In this document: piece after piece, positions 46,166 to 57,785 of the stretch | Position numbering within the stretch: the stretch's first letter is position 1 | Layout: each line of letters opens with the position of its first letter | From: Todiramphus chloris collaris | Lineage: Eukaryota > Chordata > Aves > Coraciiformes > Alcedinidae | Assembly: GCA_025345505.1 (NCBI GenBank) | Contig: JANVCC010000120.1 | Span: forward strand, 6,309,285 to 6,373,284 | DNA length: 64,000 bases | Reading direction: 5' to 3' | Made by a program: the position numbers and the translations under genes | The notes under the pieces: model-generated | What the model was told of the DNA's origin: nothing | Seen by the model: only the letters and a program-made list of their open reading frames with translations | The model's database searches: none

Positions 46166-47399
46166 GTTACTTCTGAGCAGGGAAGTGCTTGATGGTCTGC
46201 AGTGTCTGGGGTCTGAATACATTCCCTCTCTTATTTTGTCCAGGAACAATTCGTATTTCAGGGAATGCTGTTTGAAATTTTTATTGTCAGTTTGGGGAGT
46301 CAGTGTCATTTTGGGCTTCTTCTCTGTGTTTCTTCAGCCTGGTAAATGTGCGTTTTGTGGTTGTTTGGTTTTTGCTTTTTTTTTTCCCTGCCCTTTTAGG
46401 AAAGGGAGGAAAGTTAATATTGTATTTAAGGTCTTGAATTGCAGAACAGCTTTGAATTGCCATGAACTCCCTGGGTTTCCTTGGGCAGCTCTAGCTGCTC
46501 ATTGGAACCTGGCTGAGCTTCATTATCAGCAGACGGGAGCATCTTTTAGAGTTTAAGTTATACTCGCTGTACCTCCTTTAGATGAAAACTATTGTTATCT
46601 TGATTTTATAGTTCGAGGAACCAAGAAGCTTCAGGGCCCACCGGCACAGGGATATGAAAGTGTCCGTGCAGCAAAGCTGAGGAGTCCTGTGTCAGCTTCA
46701 GTCTCTCTGGCTCGGGTGGTGAGGCTGTGCTGGGTGGTGCTTGGTCTGGATTTATTGAACTGAGATTTGACTTTCTAATGAATCTTAAATTATTAAATGG
46801 TGACTTTGTCTGCACTGTGCTGCTGAGTTAGAGGAGCTGTTGTGGGATGACAGGACGGCGGTGTGAAGATCTGCAAGGCTGCTGTTCATGGAGATTTGGA
46901 GATTTCCCAAAGGAATGAGGCTTGCACATTGTACTGTCCCATCCATGCCTTCCTAATACCTCCTCATTCCTGCCCCCCTCCCCAGGTTTCATACAAATGG
47001 TTAACTGAATTTTGGAGACATAATGCAATTACATTCTATACTGAGAAGAAAAGGACAGACGATTTGTTCAGCTCCCCATCTCACAGCAACCAGCTGGCCG
47101 GTCAGCCTCGGGTAGCTCCAGCCGAACCAGGGCACTGGCCTTGCTCGATGAGGTGACACTGGGAATAAGTTGTGGCTGCTGCAGTGGGAAGATCAGGGAA
47201 ACAAGAGACAGACCATCAGGGAAGCAGGCTGGATTTCCTCTGCCTACATGCATAGCTTGCTTTGAGTGGAAGTCTCCTGCCAGCCCTAGGCATGCAGCTG
47301 AGTAATTCAGGCGGCTGTTCCCTGCGATGCTTTATCCTCATACAGACCATTTTCAGGGACACGAGGTGATGACAGTAACTCCCACCCACGTTTGTTTCT
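46166..47399. other. Intergenic, nothing recognised
   Basis: T-rich from 46200 to 46460, then mixed. The frame 46164-46556 reflects a T-rich strand (Phe/Leu-rich translation) rather than a gene. Confidence 0.4.
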
Positions 47400-47810
47400 T
47401 AAGGGTTTTGTTGTTGTTGCTAGGAGGGGTCCTTTACTGCCCTGACTCACCCTTTAGGAAACCTTTTTAAATTACACACAGTAATGACCTGATTCACTGG
47501 TGGGATTTCTTCCTGTTGACTGAAAGTGCTCGTCTCCATCAAAGAGGAAAATTAGATTGCACCTGAAATGGCCCTTTGCTGCATCCCCAAAAACATCCTT
47601 GCGGTGAGAGGATGCTGCTGCAGTGATAAATATGCTACTTTCATTACTTTAATAATTAAAAATGCACTTTAAAAAAAAAATCCTTCTGCAAACACTGAAG
47701 AAAGGTCTGTTGCATTTATTGTAGCCTCTCATGGATCCTTAAGGTTTTATGGACACTTTAAAGCAGAAATAAAGATTCTTTTTATATTCAAGAAACAGAT
47801 GTCTTTCAAA
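47400..47810. promoter_or_regulatory. Candidate conserved non-coding block
   Basis: Contains TTACACACAGTAATGACCTG, TTCATTACTTTAATAATTAAAAATGC and CATTTATTGTAGCC. It includes an A run near 47671-47680. Enhancer role inferred from texture. Confidence 0.24.
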
Positions 47811-49889
47811 CTGCCATCCTATTCCATGCAACTGTAGCTAGTTTCTCTTTAAGATGCTGCATCTGGACCATAGTCTTTTGCCTTTTCTATAGATACGTGG
47901 GCTTAGGGCAGAAGATGTCTCCAGGAAGATCGCAGTGGCTGCCTGGTGTGCTTGTTGTCCCTGTCACATGCTGTGGCCCAGGCTGTGGGAGTCTGTACTG
48001 TAGGAGGACAGCCTGAGTCTGAAAGTGGTAGCTCAGGTGGCCTGTCCCCCAGCCCCAGCGTTCAGGACTGGTTGGCTCCATCTTTGAGGGGCTGATGGTG
48101 TTTATTGCGTTCCCATACTTCAGGTACATACGTAAAGGCATCCACGGGAACCTTTCTGCTTCAAGCTACGAGTCCATCTTTACAAGCAGTCTTCAGAGAG
48201 GTCCACCCTCATCTTCCTCTCCATGTCCAGGATAGAACGTGCTGGCCCTAGCTGACATGCCTTTGTGGTCTAGCTCAGAGGCAGGTTAAATTCTAATATG
48301 CTTATGAACTTACAATCTGGCCATGGCAAGCATCCTTTTGCTTCCATTTCCCATCTGTTAAATGAGGATAATACTGTTCTCTTCCCACGTGGCAGCTCTT
48401 AATGAAGCTCCCAGGTCCTGCAAAGTATCCACCTCAGTCTGGGTTTGTTTCTGCAGTTATCCTGGTGCTGCAGGGAAAGGAGGTAACTGAGATTACTGAA
48501 GTAGCAAATATTACACTGCTTTGTCTTTACCTTCCTGAATGGACTGCACGATATCAAAGGATAAGAAAGTCCAGTGAATGAAAGGGGAAGATCTGTTCTG
48601 CAGAGTCGTTGTAGCAGAACAGTGTATATGCAATTATTTATTCTTGAGAGTCACCCAAGAAATCTCCCAGAGAAACAGAGCTGATGCATCTGGGCTGGGA
48701 TATGTATTTGTTTTCATTCTTTTGGCAGGTGTCTTCCAAAGGAAACAGAGGAAGGTATTAGATGAGAAGAATTGGTGATTTTAGGTTTTTTTTTTGTGTT
48801 CCTCCCACCTTGCTTTTTGTATTTGTGTGCTGCCTTGTTTCGGGAGCTCTGCTTTATGGTGAAGTTTCTTTCTGTTTGATTGGCAGCAGAGGGCAGTTTG
48901 TGTTGTATAAAAGGCGCTGCGATGAGCGGCGTAGGAAAGCAAAGCACCGGTTTCACTCACGGGGTAGGTTTGTTGACAGAAGTGGCTTTGGTTTATTTTT
49001 GTTTGGGCAGGTTTGGTGCCAGGGGTTTCCACTGGTGCGATCACACCACGTGTGTCACCCCTGTCAGTGGCACCCCAGCTCTGCCAGGCGCTGGCACTGG
49101 ACCTGTTGGTCACCTCTGACCTGCGATGCTCTTCCAACCCTCAGGTGCTCCATCCTGCTCTCCAGGTTCTGTTCTCTTCCTGTCCATGTTGAACTGGTTA
49201 TTTGTTTTAATATTCCTGGATATATTCTAAGCTAGCGTTGCTCTGGAAAAGCTGAGTGTTATGTGCCACTGGTGCTTTCAGTCACTGTGGCCCAGGGGAA
49301 GGGTTTATTTTTGTAACTTCCAGCATGATTCAATAGCGAGAGAACTTTGTACTTATTTCACCTGAAGAGGAATTGCAGGATACTACGGCAGGGCTTGGTG
49401 AAGAGCTGAGCTGACCTTGCCTTCCCTGGTGCCTCAGATGGAGATGGTGTTGTTATCACCGTGCGGTCTGCAGGGTAGCAAGGGTCTTGCTGTGCTAATT
49501 ACCTCCAATTTCCATTAAGAAATTACTTCACTAATGAAAAGTCATATCTGTTTTGAATATTTCTGAGAAACACTAAAAGGTTTCGGTGAAAGCAGTTCAT
49601 TATTTCTGTGGCCCCGCTGGAAGAAGATCCTTTGACAATGGGCTTCCTGGGCAGGGAGCTCTGCTTGTGGGGCTGCCCTTCCCAGTGGGACCCTGGCACA
49701 GCCCAGCCCCCTGAGCCAGCACCTGCCATCCCAAAGCCGGAGAGCATCCCTGGCCCTTACCAAGCTTTAGGAGCACTCCAGCCTCCTTTCCTGATGAGCT
49801 CTAATGGTGATGGGCCTATTAAAGATACCGCTCTAGCTTCCTCAATCTGATGTCTGTATGCTTTGACCGTAAGTAGCTTTGTACCTCCG
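47811..49889. other. Intergenic, nothing recognised
   Basis: G/T-rich plus strand. Frames 48762-49235 and 49608-49850 show no motif. No repeat family was recognised with confidence. Confidence 0.4.
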
Positions 49890-50409
49890 CTCGCTGCCGC
49901 GCTCCCGATGGTAGATGCGTGGCAGAGAACAGCAATATAGCCAAAAGCTGCAATCATTTTCTGCAGATATTTCCTCTTCCTTCTTGCACTTCTGCTATAT
50001 CAGATTACCTTATCGGAGCCACTGGCTGAATTATAACAGCATTTATTACAGCCTATCAATCAGAGTCCGTCGTGTGCAGCCCCTGTTACTGGTACTGTGC
50101 CTTTCCTTCAGCAGTGCCATGGGAGAGGGAGATGCTACAAAGGAGGGAGAATTGCTTTGGGATGGGGGGGGAGGATGTAATCAAGAGGTTCGTCCAAAAC
50201 TTGACAGAAACAGAATATTTTGCAGTCTGCAGGAACCGTCGAGACATTTGACAGGGGGGAGAAAAAAAACCCCACACCAAAAAAATGAACTCTTCAAAAG
50301 ACAGCTGATAAAATTATTCCATCTCCTTGGGTTGCTTTCATACCGTCGCCTCTGAAATTCAGGAGCTGTTTGCAATAAATGTAAAAATAGGCTGGTTTGC
50401 ATCAGTGCT
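49890..50409. other. Mixed sequence upstream of a CpG island
   Basis: 49900-50080 is AT-rich with preserved words (TCAGATTACCTTATCGG, TGAATTATAACAGC, CCTATCAATCAG) and ends in a G run near 50165. It could hold upstream regulatory sites for the island that follows. No gene. Confidence 0.3.
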
Positions 50410-50650
50410 GTAGAGCCGAGAGCGACGTGTCGTGCTCTCCGGAGTTCGGGAGGAGCGGTAGCTCTGCGCGCCGCAGAGACGGGCTCCGAGTTGGCCGGTT
50501 GTGCGTCGCGAGGCCGGCGATCAGGATGGGTGCTGGGGTGGCCGGCTGCGGGAACACAGACCCTGGGGACAGCGTAGTTAGTCCGTGGCACCCACCTGCT
50601 GAGCCGAGGTTCGGGAGCAGGCTCTGCGTTTCCGAGCGCGAGTCTGAGAA
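50410..50650. promoter_or_regulatory. Isolated CpG island
   Basis: By eye I count about 28 CpG in roughly 240 bp, far above the rest of the window, starting near GAGCCGAGAGCGACGTGTCG and ending near TCCGAGCGCGAGTC. Vertebrate islands of this kind usually mark unmethylated promoters. A possible plus-strand donor CAA|GTGAGG lies at 50707. No TATA and no protein frame with a known motif (50397-50672 is open but unremarkable). It may be the start of a non-coding RNA, an orphan island, or an enhancer-associated island. Confidence 0.6.
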
Positions 50651-52017
50651 GGGGAAAGCCTGGATGTGTTGATCTGCTGGGAACCGAGGTGCAGGGAATC
50701 TCACAAGTGAGGAGAGCAGCTTCTCCTTGTTTGTTTTTGCTGTCGTTTAGTTGTCCTACAAGCTGAGGAGAAGGTAGGAGATACCTTGATTGTATAAGCC
50801 TTTTTGTTCTGTATGAGTGTGGTTGCAGCAGTGGAAAGAAGGGCGGCAGGGTCAGGCATTAAAGAGGCTGAAATGGTGAAAAAGGACACCAAGTGAAAGC
50901 AGGTTTTAGCCCTCCCCTCAGTGCTCTCTTTCTCTGGATGTTTGGTGCCTGATTTCCTTAATGAAAGTGGCTTCAGTGTTTTCTTTGTATTGAATATGCT
51001 GAAAACCATCTCCTGGCTGAGGTGGACAACTGTTCACTCCCTGAAGGTCTCGCCACACTGCATCCTCCACCAGCTCTTCACGGGAGGCAGAGGCCAGGGG
51101 AGTTTTCTATCAACGTTTAAAAGAGAGGAAGCCTCTAGATGCTGGGAGATCTCTCATCTGACACTTCTATTTTCACAAAAACCACAAGAGGAGATGGAAT
51201 ATTTTTTTTCCTTCAGCTTTACAGTAAAAAAGACTTTTGCTGCTGGAATCTTTTCAGCTGTCGGTGTTGCGGGGAATAGCATGGTCTGATCTCAGGATGT
51301 TTGGCAGGCGTCTTTATTACCTTTGAAAAGCCTGGGTAGGACGGGATCTTTGCTGTGCTGGTAAGAATCCAGCAGATGCAGACCGAGGGGTTTGTCTTTG
51401 CAGCGAGACGCTTCCTTGCAGTGCAAGAAATGCAAATGCAATCACCCAGCTTTCCCCCTCCCTTCCAAAACAAACAATAATCAAAGTGGCTCTTGGAGGC
51501 TGACATACAACCAAAAAACCCCCAGGAAAGTGTGTGAACCTGGCTGAGGCAGTAACTAATCCAAATGATGGGCAGAATAACTCCCATCCCTCAACCTCCC
51601 CGCCCCCAGCCAAAACTGCCAACTTCCCCAGCACCACTGCCAACGAAAACTTACATAATGAGGTCACTTCAGTTTGATTTTTGGCTTTGGTTTTTGCATC
51701 TTGATGTGAGTCTCATCAGTGCTGTTTATAAAACGGTCCCTTTTTGTGTTCGTTGTGACATGCTACAGAGAACCTTCAGAGCAGTTAAGGAGAAAGGAGT
51801 CATTATTTTTGATAAATTAGGTACCACGGTCAGGGCACGGAGTAGCTCGATCTGTCCTTCTTCTCTTAGGACTTAAAAACACAAAAGAAGAAGACTTCAA
51901 GCTTCTGAACACTGAATCAGTGACAGAGACAGTACACATAACTTTTTAAGTGACACTAAGGTCACTGTGCTTTCCTTCTTAGAGAAAGGGTCATACTGAC
52001 ATGGCAGTTATTGATTT
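50651..52017. other. Intergenic, nothing recognised
   Basis: Follows the CpG island. If a transcript starts there, the first intron would begin at 50707. No convincing downstream exon was found. Confidence 0.35.
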
Positions 52018-52036
52018 CTTTATTATTATTATTATT
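52018..52036. repeat. (TTA)n microsatellite
   Basis: Five to six TTA/ATT units in a T-rich setting; a simple slippage repeat. Confidence 0.8.
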
Positions 52037-52789
52037 TTGTTCCCCTAACTCGGAGGTTTTCTTTTCCTGTGTGTTTGTACATATCTTATTCTAGTTTTCC
52101 CTTTTTGTTGTGCTTCAAACTATTGCCGTTCTCAGGCTATTAAGTCAAATAATCAGAGAATGCCAGGTGTCTGGAAGGTTTCATGGTGCAGCCCTGTGAC
52201 TGAGCATCCCTGGTGCCCAGGGCTGCCCCTCCTGAGCTGCAGCTTCACCCGCAGGCCCGTGGGGCTCGGCTGTGGAAGCGTCGGCACGTTTGTGGCTAAT
52301 CCCAGGAAGAGATTTGTGATTCGGGGTGGGCTCAGTCTTGGGGGTCGGACTTGAACCGATATAAATCACTAGATTTTCTCTGCAATTGGCTGGAACCCAG
52401 AAGGGCTTGGAGGAACAGCTCCAAGCAGGAGGTGAAAGGCTGGAATGACTCTGGAGTGTGGAAAAAGCAAAGGCTGGGGTTCTGGAGGATCAGCCAGGGA
52501 ACACTAAGCACAATGAAGAGTGTAGATGAGCTTTCGGCTGAGCGGCAGACGCGGTGCCTGATGTCGCCGAGCTGTTAGCAGTGAGTACCCCACTGGCCCT
52601 CACTGGTCCTAGCTGCAGGAACTGGCACTGAAGGGTCGGTTGTGGCAAAGAAGCAGGTCTCAGCTGGAGGGCTGGCAGACCCACGTGTCAGCCCTGCCTC
52701 ATGTTCTCCCCGCTGGGTGCAGGGCTCCAGCCACGTGCTGCTTTCAGATAGGTTCCCCTTCCAAAGTGCCAGCGTAGCACTGTCTTATC
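52037..52789. other. Intergenic, nothing recognised
   Basis: A B-box-like word on the minus strand (52347-52357) was examined and rejected as a tRNA. No other feature. Confidence 0.4.
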
Positions 52790-53040
52790 CTTTCCTGCTG
52801 AGACACCCAGTGTCTCTATTTGCTTGATAATTACTCAAAGTTCCTGTTTTCATCGCCGTGATAACAGTTGTTAATCACACGCTGTGCTTGGATTGTACCT
52901 CCTATGCCAATCCCATGCATTATTCTGAAAACCTGACACGCAGCAACCCGGGAAGTTTATTAATGCAACTGCAGCAAGTCATTAAGCTTTACTGACGGTG
53001 GGCGTTAAGCGCGTGAAGATGGAAGTCGCCTTCAAAGATA
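52790..53040. promoter_or_regulatory. Candidate conserved non-coding block with retained CpGs
   Basis: Contains TTGATAATTACTC, CATCGCCGTGATAACAG, GTTGTTAATCACACGC, CCCATGCATTATTC, TTTATTAATGCAAC, GTCATTAAGC and GGGCGTTAAGCGCG. AT-rich cores together with several intact CpGs make this one of the strongest constrained-looking blocks. Confidence 0.38.
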
Positions 53041-54869
53041 CCGAGCAGAGAATCACAGCAGTCTCAGGAACAGCAAGTTCCTTCTCCAGTTTTTCATCTG
53101 GGGAGAGGATCACAGCGGGCAGAACATCCGGAGTGGATCAGATCCAGCTCTGAAAAGGCCACTTGGACTGTTAGTTGAGTAATTGATATTTAACTCAGCA
53201 GCAAAGGGTATTCCCCCTCGGTTTCCTGTGTTCATTTTCCTTTAAACGTCAACAGCACAACAAACTCCAGTCCCACGAAGTGTCTTCCCCTGAAAACCAG
53301 TAGGGACAAAAGCCTGGGGAAGAAGATTCATTCAGTGTCAGCCCAGCAAGGCTTCATTCTCCTCAGGTGGTCCTTGAACTGCCCCAGTGAACAATGAGCT
53401 GGTGAATGGGGCACTGGGAGCTGATGGGCTGTGTGGAAGGCTGCTGGCTGAACTTTCTTTTCCAAGTGTTTATCCAAAGCAAAGCACGGAGGGGAGGGTC
53501 AGGGGAAGAGAGCAAACACTGCTCAACAGCAAAATGAGTGCTGCAGGGAAGGAAAAAGCCGCTTTTATTGAATGATGCTGGCACAAATAAAAACAATTTT
53601 CTTCCCCCTTTGACTTAATTTTTCTGTGCTTGCGTTTTGCATAATAAGGCTGTAGCTCCATTGCTGGTGTGGGCCAGACTATGGGGCAGTTTCTCTTTTT
53701 CCTTCTCCTGCTCTTGTCTATCAAGAGGGTTATTCAAGCCAATTCAGACGGGCCCGGTTATGACATGGTGGACCCAGCCAGCACATCTTGGCTGCGGGAA
53801 CCGATAGGCTTCGAATGCTGTTTGGCAGCATTTGTTATAGATAGCGTCTAGGGTTGGTCCTTTGGCTCTGCATCTTGCAAGTACAGATTTGTTTTCTATC
53901 CCTGGGTTAGAAAAATCTCCTCAAGGCTCTTCTCCAAACAGAAGGGATCATTTTGAGAAACGTCTTTGCACTGTGCCTGCGTCTGCCTTCCATGGATGAC
54001 TGGAGATGCATCCTGCTTTATTTCCCTTCATATGGGATGAGGGAAGGACTGCTGGGAGTACTTTGCATCTTCAGGTGCAATATCGTTGTGACTCTTCCTG
54101 TTTTCCCCTTGATTTCTGTGTCATAAAGTCTTTTGCTGACCAGCAGTGACCACCTGTCTGTCTCTTGCCTCTCCCGGGCTGTGCTGCTCAGAGGAGCAGG
54201 AGGTTGTTCACCTCTCTAATGCCCTTTGTCTTGCTGTGAGGCCCTCTGCAGCCAGTCCGAGGCTCTGATTTGAGGGGTAGCTGTGATGCTTTGTGAAAAG
54301 GGTCGTCGAAACGTTGCAGGAAGTCACCACTGGAGATGGGAGACCTCCTTTTCTACTGAGATGCTTCTTACATTTAATAAACCCAACCAGAGTCAGGAGG
54401 GGGCTGCTGAGAATCCAGAACCTGCATGGCTTCATTTCTTCCTCTTAATGCTCTGCAGCAAGAGCAGTCTGGAGAAAACCAGGAGTAAAGGGGTCAGGTG
54501 GAAGCAGGCAGGGAGCCCGCAGCTCTGCCCGGCCGGCTGGACATCCTCAGGCTCTGAAGAAGGGGCAGCAGAAAGCTGGTCTGTGGGGCTGCGTCCTTCT
54601 CGGCAGCCTCGCCGCAGGAGTCGGACCCTTGTGTGCCCAGAGGAGCCCCGGTGTACAGCTTCAGAGGAAGGAGATGGAGCCTGGACAGGGACAGAACTGA
54701 GAGCAGGGGAGAGGCCGTGGGGTTCAGCGGTGCCCTCGGTGTGGTGGCAGTGTTGTCTGCCAGTCGCTGCACAAGGGTGCCTCTCTCTCCCTGTCTTCTC
54801 ACCTTCGTGCCTGGCATCTACAAAGTGATGGTTGTTTGCCAGATACAGGAGCTGGGGATAAACAAATTT
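53041..54869. other. Intergenic, nothing recognised
   Basis: 54480-54800 is GC-rich with long open frames on both strands (54283-54828 plus and 54494-54817 minus), the pattern of stop-poor GC-rich sequence rather than a gene. Confidence 0.4.
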
Positions 54870-55150
54870 GTTATGTAACTTTTCAATTGCCGTGAAATGT
54901 GATGATTTTTGACTCCTGCTGCCTGACTGGAGTAATGGATTCAGGATTGAGAAGGTCCCTACAGAAATGAGTGGCTTTCATTTATTTCAGGACCCAGTTG
55001 ACATTGTAAATAAACTTAAAAGGCCAAAATCTACAGTGGGGGTAAATAACTGTGACTCCCTGATCTGGCCTGTAACACTGCTAATGTTTATTTACCATTA
55101 TAACTTAAATTGTTCAGTAAACTGCTTAATAATTGCCGTGCGGAATGCCC
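54870..55150. promoter_or_regulatory. Candidate conserved non-coding block or small exon
   Basis: AT-rich, with TTGTAAATAAAC, GCTAATGTTTATTTACC and GCTTAATAATTGCCG. A good acceptor (CTTTCATTTATTTCAG, ending 54990) and a weaker donor (55042) bracket a 51-bp segment, so an exon cannot be excluded, but no partner exon is evident. Confidence 0.28.
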
Positions 55151-55529
55151 TGGGCTCTCTGGCTCGGACAGGCAGAAGCCACCCCCCGTTACTCACAAGC
55201 GTCCTTTAGGACCTGTCTGAGGACCCTGCCACCCTGACACGCTCAGCAGCAGCAGATAATGGTTCTGAGCACCATCACGAGTGGCCTTTTTTTTGCCTTC
55301 TGCATCGCGTGGATGAATTTCCAGTTACAGACACCATGGCCAGAGAACTTCTGTCTCCTGGTGGGATCAGATGTACCAGAGCTGTGTCCATGTCGTCAGA
55401 TGTCCAGGTTTCTGTGGGACTGCCCCGTGGCAGGTGGGTGTCACTAAGTGGGAATGAAGACCCTGAAGGAATCTTTTCCCAGCTGGCTGTGCTGCACTTG
55501 ACAGACAGTCCCGGTGCTTCGGTACCTGG
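55151..55529. other. Intergenic, nothing recognised
   Basis: GC-leaning mixed sequence between two AT-rich blocks. Confidence 0.4.
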
Positions 55530-56005
55530 CGGTCATTAAAGACTGTTCTTTATTTACTTTGCAATCAAAACGGGTTATTGTAGGACGTGATCTGAGTTTG
55601 TGGAGCACGGGGAGAGCAGGAAGATGCTATCTGGATGCAGAATGATTTTATTTTTAAAAGCTCTTTTTGTTTAAAGCGTGCCTCATCTCAAGGGTAGTTT
55701 AAAGTGCATAATAGCCCATAGAACAGTTGTGCAGACTTGATGCATTATTGTATTTTTATGTACGGGTTGAAAAATTACAAATGGAAGGGGTTACTTGCTT
55801 GAAAATGCTTTCCACTTAAAAGGCACAGAGCTACATCCGATAGCAGATGATTTTGTTATGAATAATGGCAAACGATGAATGAACAGTGCACTGTGACTCC
55901 TCCGTGATGTTTTGAAATTCCCCTGTCCCAAAGCACTTATCAAAGCTGTGCTGAAGCATTCTGAATTGATGACTTAACTTACTGGTAACGCAGTGGTTGT
56001 TAACG
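55530..56005. promoter_or_regulatory. Longest continuous enhancer-like block in the window
   Basis: About 470 bp of AT-rich, non-repetitive sequence: TTTACTTTGCAATC, GAATGATTTTATTT, AAAGTGCATAATAGCCC, GATGCATTATTGTATTTTTATG, GAATAATGGCAAACGATG and GAATTGATGACTTAAC. CpGs persist in ACGGGTTG, AACGGGTT and AACGCACGCGC. The length and absence of decay suggest constraint, but no alignment was available. Confidence 0.36.
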
Positions 56006-56023
56006 CACGCGCTCTGGTGCTAT

Positions 56024-56080
56024 GGGCCTGATCCTGGGCTGACTTCTCCGTGATGCTCTGAAGTGGGAGAGGGATCAGCT
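56024..56080. repeat. Palindromic interspersed repeat relic, copy 3
   Basis: GGGCCTGATCCTG at the left end is answered by GGGATCAGC at the right end, with CTCTGAAGTGGGAG between. This matches the general plan of old palindromic elements with GGCCTGATCC ends and CTGAAGTC in the arms. The least certain of the three copies. Confidence 0.3.
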
Positions 56081-57655
56081 GGAAGTACTCCAGTGCTGGT
56101 TTGAAATACACTGCCCAGCCCTTCGAAGACACTTGCAGAGTCCAGCAGCAAATGATGTGGCAGGCTTGGGACGAAGGGACTCAGGCAGGCAGCAGAGGGG
56201 AAGGTACCACGCTGCCTGACCAAGGCAGCTCTTTTTTCTGGGCTTATTCTGCATGGTGCTGAATACTTTGGGATCCTGCCTGCCATCCCCAGGAGTCAAG
56301 GGCAGGCAAGATCCCTGCAGGGTAAGACAGTTCTTTATTGCAGTCCATTCAAATAATAGTGGAAAAAAAATCTTTAGAAACAACTGCCTTAAAGTAAAAC
56401 TCTGGCTATTAATTGTAATTTATGTTGGGAAAGTTGAACGGAATCTTTACTTTTCCAGAGTGTAATCAGTCATGTTTTGATATATACAAACAAAATAGCT
56501 TGGGGAAAATCAGAGAGAAAAACAATGACTAATGATCCTGTACTCAGGCTGTGGCTGCTGGTGTTCTAATGCGTTCCCTGCCACTCCAAGGTTACTTCTT
56601 CTTTCCTTTAAGTACCACTAAATCAAGAAGCTTCTTCTCTGGGGGATAAGAAAATCTAACAGCTTAGCAATGGCATGTTTCTCTCATGACCTGAGTATGT
56701 CTTGGTGTGAACTTGGGCAAAATGCAATCTAAGCTGTCCTGAGAAACACGGATCTCTGGAACTTTGGCCCAGTGTGGGTTTCGGGCCAGACCCTGAATTT
56801 CACCTCCTTCCCCCCTCCCTGTGCTAGTGCAAACCTCCAGTGAAGATGCTGCAGACAATCCCATGCCAAGACAACGCTCATTTTGACACCAGTATAGCTT
56901 GTCTCAGCAGCTTGCTGGTCTGATCCCCTCTGAAGCTGACTTCCTGCACGGGGCTGTGCACGATCAGCACCGACTGACGCCTCTGGCTGCGAAGGTCTGT
57001 CTCCTGTTCTTGGTGCTGATCACGGTGACAGCTGTCATGTGCTAGCTGCTCACACCACTACACCTACGTGCTTACAGAGATCCTCAGATCCTGACAAGTT
57101 CTTCGAGCATCCACCCCGTGCTCCGTGGGCAAGCGTCTCCGTGTGATGCGTGCACGCGCGTTTGCACACGCGTGGCCCTGCAGTAGTGATGTGCAAAGCA
57201 AGACGCTAGGCAACTCTTCGAGCATCATCTGCTGGGGAGCCCTAAACAGCTTGCATGTGTTTTGGAGTGAAAAGCCTCCACCTGCTCTCGTATCAACCCT
57301 GTAACGTATCCCAAGATGCTGTGCTTCTGGAAGTTAAGGCTTGCGACCGAAACCTCCGAGCACGGGGCTAATGTGGCTGCCGAGATAAAATGCCACGTTC
57401 ATAGAATCACCGCGTGCCGAATAACTGCCGGGTGGCCTGGGCCAGAGCTGACCTCAGCTCCGCTGGCTTATTTCCACTCCTTCCACTGCCTGCTTCTGGC
57501 TTTGCGTTGGAGACTGGCTTCTGGCCAAAGAGCTTTGCCTTCGGTCAGATAAGTTGATTCTCTAGGAGAGACAAGGCCTTGCAGAATAGCAAGGGATTGC
57601 TGCAACCTGCTCTTTTCCCTGCCCAGTGTGGCTGCTGCACTCTCGCCCGAAGGGG
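56081..57655. other. Intergenic, nothing recognised; small CpG cluster near 57,130-57,180
   Basis: A short CpG-rich piece with alternating CGCG/CACG words (GCACGCGCGTTTGCACACGCG) is too small for an island. A CATAGAATCAC word near 57400 hints at CR1 but does not extend. No gene. Confidence 0.35.
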
Positions 57656-57785
57656 AGCACGGGGATGCTGAGGGCACGGGGATGCTGAGGGCACGGGGAT
57701 GCTNNNNNNNNNNGCACGGGGATGCTGAGGGCACGGGGATGCTGAGGGCACGGGGATGCTGAGAGCACAGGGATGCAGAGGGCAG
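57656..57785. repeat. 17-bp minisatellite interrupted by an assembly gap
   Basis: The unit GCACGGGGATGCTGAGG is repeated with near-perfect identity on both sides of ten Ns (57704-57713). The last units degrade (GAGAGCACAGGGATGCAG). The gap almost certainly reflects a collapsed array whose real length is unknown. Translated frames through it are artefacts. Confidence 0.9.

Noticed and set aside
52347..52357. tRNA B-box-like word (GGTTCAAGTCC) on the minus strand
   Set aside because: No A box at the proper distance, the flanking stem pairs for only four bases, and no acceptor stem can be formed.
54283..54828. 181-codon plus-strand frame
   Set aside because: GC-rich, stop-poor segment with a mirrored minus-strand frame (54494-54817); composition-driven, no recognisable features.
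57130..57180. Second CpG-rich spot
   Set aside because: Only about 50 bp of alternating CG/CA words; too short for a CpG island.
57398..57412. CATAGAATCAC word similar to an antisense CR1 end
   Set aside because: The match does not extend into the rest of the CR1 consensus; too short to support.
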